Of a DNA stretch of 6,721 bases, positions 1 through 6,036 are shown one piece after another. Below the pieces are notes generated by a model, which was not told the origin of the DNA, did not search any database, and saw nothing but the letters and a program-made list of their open reading frames with translations. The position numbers and the translations under genes are program-made. How positions within the stretch are numbered: the stretch's first letter is position 1; each line of letters begins with the position of its first letter. Source of the DNA: an uncultured Bacilli bacterium (GTDB taxonomy: Bacteria > Bacillota_I > Bacilli_A > RF39 > UBA660); the NCBI GenBank assembly GCA_947628685.1, contig CANRAT010000066.1:1-6721 (forward strand), read 5' to 3'.

Positions 1-1155
1 CAATATACGGATTCATATTCAGAAAATATAATATCATTTGTAAACAATGTAAAAACAATAGATGGTGGAACTCATGAAGTAGGATTTAAAACTGCTTTAA
101 CACGTGTATTTAATGAATATGCAAAAGAAAATGGTTATTTTAAAACTAAAGATAAAAATTTAGAAGGTCCTGATACTAGAGAAGGATTAACGGCAATAAT
201 AAGCCTTAAAATACCAGAAGAATTATTGCAGTTTGAAGGTCAGACTAAGTCTAAGTTAGGTACGCCTTCCGCACGTACTATTGTAGATAGTATAGTATCT
301 GAAAAATTAAACTTTTTCCTTGAAGAAAATAAAGCGATTGCGACCACAATACTTAATAAAATGATAAAGAGTAGAAATGTAAGAGAGGCTGCAAGAAAAG
401 CTCGTGATGAAGCTAGAAATGGAAAAGATAAAGGTAAAAAAGAGCGAATTATAAGTGGTAAATTAACTCCTGCTCAAAGTAAAAATCCAAGTATAAATGA
501 ATTATTTCTTGTAGAAGGTGATTCAGCAGGTGGATCAGCTAAAACAGGTAGAGATAGAAAATATCAGGCAATACTACCTTTAAGAGGAAAAGTATTAAAT
601 ACTGAAAAAGCATCACTGGATGAAGCATATAAAAATGAAGAAATTAATACTATGATACATGCTATCGGTGCTGGTGTTGGAAGTGACTTCGACATAAAGG
701 ATTCTAACTATGATAAAGTAATAATCATGACCGATGCTGATGTAGATGGATCTCATATACAAATATTACTTTTAACATTCTTCTATAGATATATGAAACC
801 TTTAATAGAAAATGGTCACTTATATATTGCAATGCCACCACTATACAAAATAGAATGTGGCAAAGAAGGCGAGTATGCTTGGACAGAAGAAGATAGAAAA
901 AATTTACTTGAAAAGTTTAAAGGTAAACAAACAAAAACACAAAGATATAAAGGCTTAGGAGAGATGGACGCAACGCAACTTTGGGAAACTACTATGGATC
1001 CTAAAACACGTAGTTTAATTAAAGTTAGTATTAATGATGCAGTTTTAGCAGAAAAACGTGTTTCAGTACTTATGGGTGATAAAGTAGATCCAAGAAAAGA
1101 TTGGATAGAAGAAAATGTAGAATTCTCACTAGAGGATAATTATAAAATAAATTAA
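1..1155 (+). CDS. parE: DNA topoisomerase IV subunit B (ParE), 5'-truncated by window
   Basis: ATPase and TOPRIM subunit of topoisomerase IV, which pairs with ParC to decatenate and relax chromosomes in the cytoplasm. The frame is open from base 1 to the TAA at 1153-1155, giving the last 384 residues of a protein usually about 640 long. Window-residue landmarks: the transducer QTK loop (Q81-T82-K83, the lysine that senses ATP gamma-phosphate), the TOPRIM EGDSAGG motif from E172, PLRGK from P193, the metal-binding D245-x-D247-x-D249, and RYKGLGEM from R315. The phrases REGLTAIIS, LGTPSAR and GDKVDPRKDWIEEN resemble Gram-positive ParE more than GyrB, and parC follows, which settles the paralogue. 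A TTG at 226 is an internal leucine, not the start, because conserved sequence continues upstream to base 1. The usual short junction to parC is interrupted by the Abi cassette. No frameshift or missing key residue is visible. Confidence 0.95.
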   Translation, partial: QYTDSYSENIISFVNNVKTIDGGTHEVGFKTALTRVFNEYAKENGYFKTKDKNLEGPDTREGLTAIISLKIPEELLQFEGQTKSKLGTPSARTIVDSIVSEKLNFFLEENKAIATTILNKMIKSRNVREAARKARDEARNGKDKGKKERIISGKLTPAQSKNPSINELFLVEGDSAGGSAKTGRDRKYQAILPLRGKVLNTEKASLDEAYKNEEINTMIHAIGAGVGSDFDIKDSNYDKVIIMTDADVDGSHIQILLLTFFYRYMKPLIENGHLYIAMPPLYKIECGKEGEYAWTEEDRKNLLEKFKGKQTKTQRYKGLGEMDATQLWETTMDPKTRSLIKVSINDAVLAEKRVSVLMGDKVDPRKDWIEENVEFSLEDNYKIN

Positions 1156-1190
1156 AACAATTAATAAAGAAATGATTTAATTTTTATAGA

Positions 1191-1197
1191 AGGGGGT
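1191..1197 (+). promoter_or_regulatory. Orphan Shine-Dalgarno after parE
   Basis: AGGGGGT lies 35 bases after the parE stop and is a strong ribosome binding site, but no normal start codon or gene follows at the right distance. The nearest in-frame reading is ATA AAA AAG at 1200, which stops after 17 codons. In an undisturbed parE-parC operon a site like this would serve parC. I read it as the former parC ribosome binding site stranded by insertion of the Abi cassette. A leader peptide starting at ATA is possible but less likely. Confidence 0.45.
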
Positions 1198-1226
1198 AAA
1201 TAAAAAAGTTAAAATCACATTGGATA

Positions 1227-1256
1227 TTGACAAACTCATCAATTGTATTGTAAAAT
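1227..1256 (+). promoter_or_regulatory. Sigma-A promoter of the hairpin RNA and Abi gene
   Basis: A perfect -35 box TTGACA (1227-1232) and a -10 box TAAAAT (1251-1256, 5 of 6 matches) are separated by 18 bases. The predicted transcription start is near 1263, four bases before the conserved GTGATC that opens the first hairpin. The transcript therefore begins essentially at the foot of that structure, as expected if the hairpin is an RNA. The same promoter would read through the Abi gene and into parC. Confidence 0.65.
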
Positions 1257-1262
1257 ATAGTT

Positions 1263-1304
1263 GTAAGTGATCTTCGGTATCCCGTGTGGACCGAAGACTT
1301 TTGT
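1263..1304 (+). ncRNA. 5' hairpin RNA of the Abi cassette (abiF-RNA-like, copy A)
   Basis: GTGA (1267-1270) leads into a perfect 8-bp stem, TCTTCGGT (1271-1278) with ACCGAAGA (1290-1297), which closes the 11-nt loop ATCCCGTGTGG (1279-1289). A T-rich tail follows (CTTTTGTTATT, 1298-1308), directly before the Abi ATG at 1309. A second copy at the other end of the gene keeps the fold through compensatory changes. Known: a conserved RNA structure associated with abiF-type genes (the abiF RNA motif) has been described by comparative genomics. I infer membership from gene association and structure, not from a covariance search. The hairpin occupies the place where a ribosome binding site should be, so it could be a separate RNA partner of the toxin, a translational regulator, or both. 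Confidence 0.6.
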
Positions 1305-1308
1305 TATT

Positions 1309-2246
1309 ATGAAAGAGTTTAAAACAATTGAAGAGCAAATAAAATTATTAAAATCTAGAAATATTTTATTTGATGATGAAGAAAATTCGAAAAAAATATT
1401 ATTGAATAATAACTATTATAATATAATTAATGGATATAAAGATTTATTTTTAAATTCTAATGATTTGCAAAGTTATAAATTAGGAACTACATTTGAAGAA
1501 ATATATGCTCTTTATGAATTTGACAGACAGTTACGAACTATATTTTTAGAATATATCTTTAAACTAGAAAATTCATTACGCTCTTTGGTTGCATATTTTT
1601 TCTCAAAACAACATGGGAATGATAACTATTTAACTTTAGATAATTTTGAAACTTTTAATAATACTAACGTATCACTTTATAAGAAACAAAAACAAATAAA
1701 ATTTATCCAAAATTTAATTGGGAATATTAATAAAGATATAGCTTTAAATATGGATTTGTTCCTCTTTGGGTTTTAGTAAATATTTTATCATTTGGCGATA
1801 TATGTAATTTTTATAGACTCATGAAGCAAAAAGAAAGAATAAGTATATCTATAGAATTTAATGTAAATGAGTTTGATTTATCAAGTTTTCTTAATATACT
1901 TAGTAAAACAAGAAATTTATGCGCACATGATGAGAGACTTTATAATTTTAAATTTCCTGCTAATACAGGAATAAATGATACAATGTGTCATGAATACTTA
2001 AATTTGCAAAAAATTAATGGAAGATATAATAAAGGAAAAAATGATTTGTTTGCTGTAGTAATTCGTTTAAAGTTATTGTTGTCTAGTGAAGATTATAATA
2101 AATTTCATAATAAATTATTTAGTAGGATTATGAGTATTCAATCTAAATTAAAAACAATAACACTTAATGAAGTGTTAGAAGCAATGAATTTTCCTTTAAA
2201 TTGGCATGATTTAATAAAATGTCCTAAGTCCACTCGGGATACTTAG
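1309..2246 (+). pseudogene. Abi_2/AbiF-family HEPN abortive-infection protein, frameshifted
   Basis: Abi_2-family proteins are phage-defence or toxin proteins of about 310 residues carrying a HEPN ribonuclease motif. The N-terminal part, from ATG 1309, reads MKEFKTIEEQIKLL, then NNYYNIINGYKDLF and FKLENSLRSLVAYF, and stops at TAG 1774-1776. The family continues in another frame, open from 1734, with KYGFVPLWVLVNILSFGDI (K at 1746), then the HEPN signature R-N-L-C-A-H (R codon 1911, H codon 1926) followed by DERLYN, ending at TAG 2244-2246. The two frames overlap at 1734-1776. The net shift is minus one, and the family usually has more residues before VPLW, so a deletion of 3n+1 bases near 1741-1755 is likely. 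I see no slippery heptamer there, so programmed frameshifting is improbable. A one-base correction would give about 312 residues. The upstream in-frame GTG at 1267 lies inside the hairpin and was not chosen. No clear Shine-Dalgarno precedes ATG 1309. The last codons (CPKSTRDT) are encoded by the 3' hairpin. Confidence 0.85.
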
Positions 2247-2253
2247 GATCACT
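2221..2253 (-). ncRNA. 3' inverted copy of the hairpin RNA (copy B)
   Basis: Read on the minus strand from 2252: GTGA, an 8-bp stem TCCTAAGT (2248-2241) with ACTTAGGA (2229-2222), and the 11-nt loop ATCCCGAGTGG (2240-2230), then C. Compared with copy A, the stem differs at three base pairs, each keeping pairing (G-C to A-T, C-G to A-T, T-A to C-G), and the loop differs at one base. On the plus strand it overlaps the last codons and stop of the Abi gene and has no T-run, so it is not an intrinsic terminator for that gene. A minus-strand TATAAT (2273-2268) lies 15 bases upstream, but I see no good -35, so transcription of this copy is uncertain. It may instead act as part of the Abi mRNA or as a DNA end structure. 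Confidence 0.5.
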
Positions 2254-2280
2254 AAATATTATGAACAATTATATCAAATT

Positions 2281-2296
2281 AATACTAAAAAGTATT
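2281..2296. repeat. Small inverted repeat in the parC leader
   Basis: AATACT, a four-A spacer and AGTATT form a perfect 6-bp hairpin 12 bases before the parC Shine-Dalgarno. It is almost entirely A and T, so it is thermodynamically weak and could be chance in sequence of this composition. It has no T-run to make it a terminator. Confidence 0.25.
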
Positions 2297-2318
2297 TAAT
2301 CAACAAACGAGGTGAAGT

Positions 2319-4862
2319 ATGAAGAAGAAAGACGAAACATTAGAAGTATTAGGTAAAATTTATGATTACACTCTAGAAGAAATTATGGGAGATAGATTTG
2401 GACAGTATGCTAAAGATATAATTCAAAATCGTGCGATACCTGATGTAAGAGACGGATTAAAGCCTGTTCAAAGAAGAATCTTGTATGCTATGTTTAGAGA
2501 TAGAAATACATACGATAAACCACATAAAAAAAGTGCCACAGCTGTAGGTAACGTTATGGGTCATTACCACCCTCATGGAGACTCTAGTATTTATGAGGCT
2601 ATGGTCCATATGAGTCAGTGGTGGAAACAAAACGAATGTTATATAGATATGCATGGTAATAATGGCTCTATGGATGGTGACGGAGCAGCTGCTATGCGTT
2701 ATACGGAAGCAAGACTCTCTAAAATAAGTGGTGAATTATTAAAAGATATAGATAAAGATACAATAGAATGGGCACCAAACTTTGATGATACACTCTATGA
2801 ACCTGTTGTCTTACCTGCAAAATATCCAAACTTACTTGTAAATGGTTCTAAAGGTATATCTGCTGGATATGCAACTGAAATACCTCCACATAATTTAGGT
2901 GAAGTTATAGATGCAACAATAAAAAGGATAGATTCACCAAATTCAAGATTAGAAACAATTTTAGATATTATAAAAGGTCCAGATTTCCCAACAGGTGCGA
3001 TAGTAGAAGGAAAAAAAGAAATAGAAGAGGCACTTAAAACAGGTAGAGGAAAAATAATAATACGTTCAAAGTATGAAATCGTTGAAGATAAAAAAACTAA
3101 ACAAATTTTAATACATGAAATACCATTTGAAGTGAATAAAGCCTTACTTGTTAAAAAAATTGCCGATATAATTTATGATAAAAAAATCGACGGCATGCTA
3201 GAAGTAAGAGATGAGTCTGATAGAGAAGAAAAGGTTAGAATTGCTATAGATTTAAAAAAGGATGCTAATCATGAGAATATTTTAAATTATTTATTTAAAA
3301 ATACAGATCTTCAAATAAGTTATACTTATAATATGGTTGCTATTGTAAATAGGCGCCCTATGGTTGTTGGAGTCGTTGATATAATAGATGCATATATTCG
3401 CCATCAAAAAGAAGTAATTACAAGACGTACTAAATTTGACCTTGAACATGCAAAAGCACGTATGCATATAGTAGAAGGTTTAATCAAGGCTTTGGATATA
3501 TTAGATGAGGTCATTCATACAATACGTTCAAGTAAAAATAAAGCAGATGCTATAAGTAACTTAGTAAAGGAGTATACATTTAGTGAACTACAAGCAGAGG
3601 CTATAGTTAACTTACAACTATATAGATTAACTAATACAGATGTAAATGTCCTAAAAGAAGAGCAGGCTAATCTTTTAAAAGCAATATCTATACTTGAAAG
3701 TATACTCTCTGATGAAGAAAAACTAAAAAATGTCATGAAAACAGAACTAAAGGCTATTAAAAATGAATATGCAACTCCAAGACTAACAGAAATAAAAGAT
3801 GAAATAACTGAAATAAAGTTAGATACTACATCTTTTATACCAAAAGAAGATGTAATAGTAGTAGTAACTAAAGATGGATATATTAAACGTGTATCAAAAA
3901 GAAGTTATGCTGCTGTTGATGATCAAACTGGTTTAAAAGAACAAGATTATATAATAGGTATATTTGAAGTAAATACTATGGATGTAATTCTTATGTTTAC
4001 CGATATAGGAAATTATCTTTATGTACCTGTTTATGAAATACCAGATATGAAATGGAAAGATTTAGGTAAACATATAAGCAATATAATTAAAATTAATCCA
4101 GAAGAAAATATAATAGATACTATTGCAGTTACAAATTTTGATACAGATAAACATATTACAGTATTTACTAAAAATGGTATGATTAAACGTACTTTAGTGC
4201 GAGACTTAAAAGCTAGTCGTTATACAAAACCAATGCCTTATATGAAGTTAAAAGATGGAGATATGGTTGCTAATATTTCTTATGAACAAGGAAGCGATGT
4301 CTTTATAACAACGCATAATGGATTTGGTTTAAGATTTAATATAGATGAAGTACCTATCTTAGGTAGTCGCGCTAGTGGAGTTAAAGGAATAAGTCTTAAA
4401 AATGATGTAGTAGTAAGTGGTAATGTTATAAATAATCAAGAATATATCTCACTTATAACTACAAAAAGTACCGGTAAAAGAGTAAAAATTTCTGAATTTG
4501 AAAGAATTTCAAGGGCTAGAAAAGGTATACAAGTAATAAGAGATGTTAAGACTAATCCATATTATATACTTAAATCATTCGCACTAGATTCAAAACATAA
4601 TTTAGGATTAAAATTCAAAGAAGATATAGAAATACTTAAATTAACAGAACTTCCAATCGCTGATAGACATTCAACAGGAACACAACTTTCTAAGCACAAC
4701 ATAATAGATGTATTTATAGAAAAAGAATTAGAAAATCCAAAAGAAGATAAAAAAGATACAACTAATACAAAAACAGAAGAACCACCAAAAGATATTTCTT
4801 TAAAAAGTATTGATGAAAGAATGATGACAATAGAAGATTTTTTAGACGATTTGGATATTTAA
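2319..4862 (+). CDS. parC: DNA topoisomerase IV subunit A (ParC)
   Basis: DNA-breaking and rejoining subunit of topoisomerase IV, partner of ParE. It has 847 residues, a normal length. Order of parts: IPDVRDGLKPVQRRILYAM (40-58), HYHPHGDSSIYEAM (82-95), GNNGSMDGDGAAAMRYTEARLS with catalytic Tyr128 and Arg127, the intercalating isoleucine I180 in GSKGISAGYATEIPP, a tower and coiled-coil region to about 500, then beta-pinwheel repeats (DGYIKR 519, NGMIKR 619, NGFGLRF 667, TGKRVK 718). GNNGSMDGD and the lack of a GyrA box mark it as ParC. The quinolone-resistance positions look wild-type: S89 and E93 match S. aureus GrlA S80 and E84. The usual proline before AAMRY is alanine (A123). The end has a Lys/Glu/Thr-rich linker (about 802-825), then an acidic tail, EDFLDDLDI. 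ATG 2319 follows GAGGTG (2309-2314). Transcription probably comes through the Abi cassette, and a terminator follows. Confidence 0.97.
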   Translation: MKKKDETLEVLGKIYDYTLEEIMGDRFGQYAKDIIQNRAIPDVRDGLKPVQRRILYAMFRDRNTYDKPHKKSATAVGNVMGHYHPHGDSSIYEAMVHMSQWWKQNECYIDMHGNNGSMDGDGAAAMRYTEARLSKISGELLKDIDKDTIEWAPNFDDTLYEPVVLPAKYPNLLVNGSKGISAGYATEIPPHNLGEVIDATIKRIDSPNSRLETILDIIKGPDFPTGAIVEGKKEIEEALKTGRGKIIIRSKYEIVEDKKTKQILIHEIPFEVNKALLVKKIADIIYDKKIDGMLEVRDESDREEKVRIAIDLKKDANHENILNYLFKNTDLQISYTYNMVAIVNRRPMVVGVVDIIDAYIRHQKEVITRRTKFDLEHAKARMHIVEGLIKALDILDEVIHTIRSSKNKADAISNLVKEYTFSELQAEAIVNLQLYRLTNTDVNVLKEEQANLLKAISILESILSDEEKLKNVMKTELKAIKNEYATPRLTEIKDEITEIKLDTTSFIPKEDVIVVVTKDGYIKRVSKRSYAAVDDQTGLKEQDYIIGIFEVNTMDVILMFTDIGNYLYVPVYEIPDMKWKDLGKHISNIIKINPEENIIDTIAVTNFDTDKHITVFTKNGMIKRTLVRDLKASRYTKPMPYMKLKDGDMVANISYEQGSDVFITTHNGFGLRFNIDEVPILGSRASGVKGISLKNDVVVSGNVINNQEYISLITTKSTGKRVKISEFERISRARKGIQVIRDVKTNPYYILKSFALDSKHNLGLKFKEDIEILKLTELPIADRHSTGTQLSKHNIIDVFIEKELENPKEDKKDTTNTKTEEPPKDISLKSIDERMMTIEDFLDDLDI

Positions 4863-4874
4863 TAGACAAATAGT

Positions 4875-4913
4875 AAAAACATCATAATCAATTGATTTGG
4901 TGTTTTTATTTTT
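4875..4913 (+). terminator. Rho-independent terminator after parC
   Basis: AAAAACATCA (4875-4884) pairs with TGGTGTTTTT (4898-4907) over 10 bp with one T-G wobble. The enclosed AATCAATTGATT is itself a perfect 12-base palindrome that can extend the stem above a one-base bulge. The stem is followed by A and five T. It begins 12 bases after the parC stop and closes the parE-Abi-parC transcription unit. Confidence 0.85.
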
Positions 4914-4944
4914 GACGATTTTATAAAATATTATGATTTAACTG

Positions 4945-4968
4945 AAAGGTATTAAATATCTTTTTTTT
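4945..4968 (+). terminator. Possible second, weak terminator
   Basis: AAAGGTA (4945-4951) and TATCTTT (4957-4963) form a 7-bp stem with one G-C and one G-T pair and a 5-base loop, ending in a run of eight T (4961-4968). The T-run is good but the stem is weak. It may back up the stronger terminator 40 bases upstream, or be chance in AT-rich DNA. Confidence 0.3.
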
Positions 4969-5006
4969 CTAAATTTTTTAAAAATTTTTCGTAAAAAGAA
5001 GGAAAT

Positions 5007-5036
5007 ATGAAAATTACAGAGTATGATATATATTGA
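5007..5036 (+). CDS. Possible 9-codon leader ORF
   Basis: ATG at 5007 follows AAGGAA at a plausible distance and reads MKITEYDIY to a TGA at 5034-5036, 21 bases before the nuclease gene. The start signal is good, but so short a frame can arise by chance and part of it may be promoter sequence (TATGAT, 5022-5027). It is listed because it would sit in the leader of a potentially toxic gene, where a leader ORF could tune translation. I see no other support for it. Confidence 0.15.
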   Translation: MKITEYDIY

Positions 5037-5057
5037 AAATCACTAGAGAGGAGAGTT

Positions 5058-5897
5058 ATGATTAAAGAAAAAGAACAATTTATTTCATTAAAATTCGATT
5101 TACTTTTTAAAAAGGTTTTTGGTAGTGAGGAAGATTTAATTCCAATAAAGAAGTTACTTAAAGAAGTACTAGAAATAGTACCTAAAGATATAAAAATACT
5201 CAATAGTGAACTAGTAGGTAGACCCTATAAAGATAGAAGTGTTAGAGTAGATTTAGTAGTAGAACTAGAAGATGAAACAAAAATAAATATAGAAATAAAT
5301 ACCGTAGTAACACAAACCCTTATAGAAAGAAATGTATATTATATGTGTAGGAATATGAGTATGGATGTATCGCCAAAACGCATATTAGGAAAAATAAATA
5401 GACATATACAAATAAATATGGACTATAGTGGAAATCATAAAGCACCAATAACAAGATATACATTATACGATAAAGATACGAAAGATGAATTAACAAATAT
5501 GTTACAAATAATAAGAATATATATTCCATATTTTAGAGAAAAATGTTATAATAAAGATGTAGAAAAGTTGGATAGTAAGACTAAGTTTTTAGGACTCTTT
5601 GGAGCAGAAAGTATAGAAGAAGTAAGGAAGTTATGTAGTGGAGATGAAATGATGGAAGATATAGGAAAAAGAATAGATAAATATAATGATGATCTTGATG
5701 TAATAGGTTTGTACCACTATAAATTTATAGAAGAGGAAGTAAAGCAAGAACAACTAGAAGAGGCGACAAAAGAAGGTATTTCAGAAGGTATTGAATTAAC
5801 AGCAAAAAATCTATTAAAGAAAAACATGGATATAAACTTTATATCAAAAGTAACGGGATTAAGCCTTAAAGAAATCGAAAAATTAAAGGAAAGTTAA
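5058..5897 (+). CDS. Rpn-family / PDDEXK_2 recombination-promoting nuclease (putative transposase)
   Basis: 279-residue protein of the Rpn/PF12784 type. Known: these are PD-(D/E)XK-fold DNA nucleases named recombination-promoting nuclease or putative transposase, and E. coli members have been linked to phage defence. Seen: an N-terminal DLLFKKVFG (14-22) typical of the family, then the nuclease core with R63-V-D65 in VRVDLVVELEDE and E79-I-N81 in INIEINT. Family members mostly have ExQ or ExK here, so asparagine is a mild departure. Next come QTLIERNVYYMCRNMS (86-101) and a helical middle. The C-terminal part is KEGISEGIELTAKNLLKKN plus a helix-turn-helix-like ISKVTGLSLKEIEKL (262-276). ATG 5058 follows AGGAG (5049-5053). 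The gene stands alone between two terminators, and I could not find a convincing promoter. An internal in-frame start at 5649 may produce a separate C-terminal protein. No inverted ends suggest that it is a mobile element itself. Confidence 0.85.
   Translation: MIKEKEQFISLKFDLLFKKVFGSEEDLIPIKKLLKEVLEIVPKDIKILNSELVGRPYKDRSVRVDLVVELEDETKINIEINTVVTQTLIERNVYYMCRNMSMDVSPKRILGKINRHIQINMDYSGNHKAPITRYTLYDKDTKDELTNMLQIIRIYIPYFREKCYNKDVEKLDSKTKFLGLFGAESIEEVRKLCSGDEMMEDIGKRIDKYNDDLDVIGLYHYKFIEEEVKQEQLEEATKEGISEGIELTAKNLLKKNMDINFISKVTGLSLKEIEKLKES
5640..5651 (+). promoter_or_regulatory. Candidate internal translation start in the Rpn gene
   Basis: GGAG (5640-5643) precedes ATG 5649 by five bases, in frame with the nuclease gene. 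Starting here would give an 82-residue protein (residues 198-279) that leaves out the nuclease core and keeps the helical C-terminal part. Known: E. coli rpn genes encode small C-terminal proteins from internal starts that neutralise the full-length toxin. I infer the same arrangement here from the start signal and its position alone. Confidence 0.4.
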
Positions 5898-5914
5898 TTT
5901 TTCCTTTTTATTTT
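5885..5914 (+). terminator. Rho-independent terminator overlapping the Rpn stop codon
   Basis: AAAGGAAA (5885-5892) pairs perfectly with TTTCCTTT (5900-5907), with the TAA stop (5895-5897) inside the 7-base loop. The tail is TTATTTT. The left arm encodes the last lysine and glutamate codons, so the terminator is built into the end of the gene, as is common in compact AT-rich genomes. Confidence 0.75.
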
Positions 5915-5982
5915 GTGTTGTGTATTAATTTAACTAAAGGTTTAAATTTATCTCAATTTTTAATTGAATCTTAAAAAAAATA

Positions 5983-6012
5983 TTGCAATTAATATTCAAG
6001 AAATGTTATAAT
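5983..6012 (+). promoter_or_regulatory. Extended -10 sigma-A promoter
   Basis: TTGCAA (5983-5988), an 18-base spacer, and TGTTATAAT (6004-6012) with a consensus -10 box and TG extension. The predicted start is near 6019, just before the Shine-Dalgarno of the next gene. The position also shows that the coding frame must begin downstream, at 6037, although the reading frame stays open further upstream. Confidence 0.85.
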
Positions 6013-6036
6013 GTGTATGTTAGTAGGAGGGTTTCA

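Larger units (their letters stand above)
1263..2253. other. Hairpin-flanked Abi cassette splitting parE and parC
   Basis: This unit runs from the predicted start of the 5' hairpin RNA, through the broken HEPN-type Abi gene, to the inverted 3' copy of the hairpin. It sits between two genes that are normally neighbours, and an orphan ribosome binding site lies to its left. I see no transposase, integrase or convincing target-site duplication, so the means of arrival is unknown and the outer edges are uncertain. The left edge may lie further out, between 1197 and 1227, and the right edge between 2253 and the parC ribosome binding site at 2309. Confidence 0.4.

Noticed and set aside
1148..1183. 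AAATTAAA and TTTAATTT around 1149-1183 as a terminator for parE.
   Set aside because: The stem is only A-T pairs with a 19-base loop, far too weak, and it lies before the orphan ribosome binding site.
1752..1776. Programmed -1 frameshifting to make full-length Abi protein.
   Set aside because: No X-XXY-YYZ slippery heptamer is in the zero frame where the shift must occur, and the spacing suggests missing bases.
1156..2271. AACAATTA occurs at 1156-1163 and 2264-2271, on either side of the Abi cassette, as a possible target-site duplication.
   Set aside because: An 8-base AT-rich match is expected by chance between two AT-rich flanks of this size, and it is not adjacent to the hairpins.
2457..2654. 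Reverse-strand open frame of 65 codons inside parC.
   Set aside because: It lies opposite the conserved ParC active-site region, whose codons explain the sequence, and its product has no recognisable domain.
3515..3736. Reverse-strand open frame of 73 codons inside parC.
   Set aside because: Serine/leucine-rich product typical of the antisense of AT-rich helical coding sequence. No ribosome binding site supports it.
4952..5203. Reverse-strand open frame of 83 codons crossing the start of the nuclease gene.
   Set aside because: It overlaps the conserved N-terminus of the Rpn-type protein and reads antisense to it, ending in the poly-T region.
5320..5529. Reverse-strand frame rich in Leu, Tyr and Ile that looks like a membrane peptide.
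   Set aside because: The apparent hydrophobicity is the antisense of AT-rich codons for charged residues in the nuclease gene.
5983..6036. Possible 18-residue N-terminal extension of the hypothetical protein.
   Set aside because: The extension would be translated from the promoter itself (TTGCAA and TGTTATAAT). ATG 6037 has an AGGAGGG site at the right distance.
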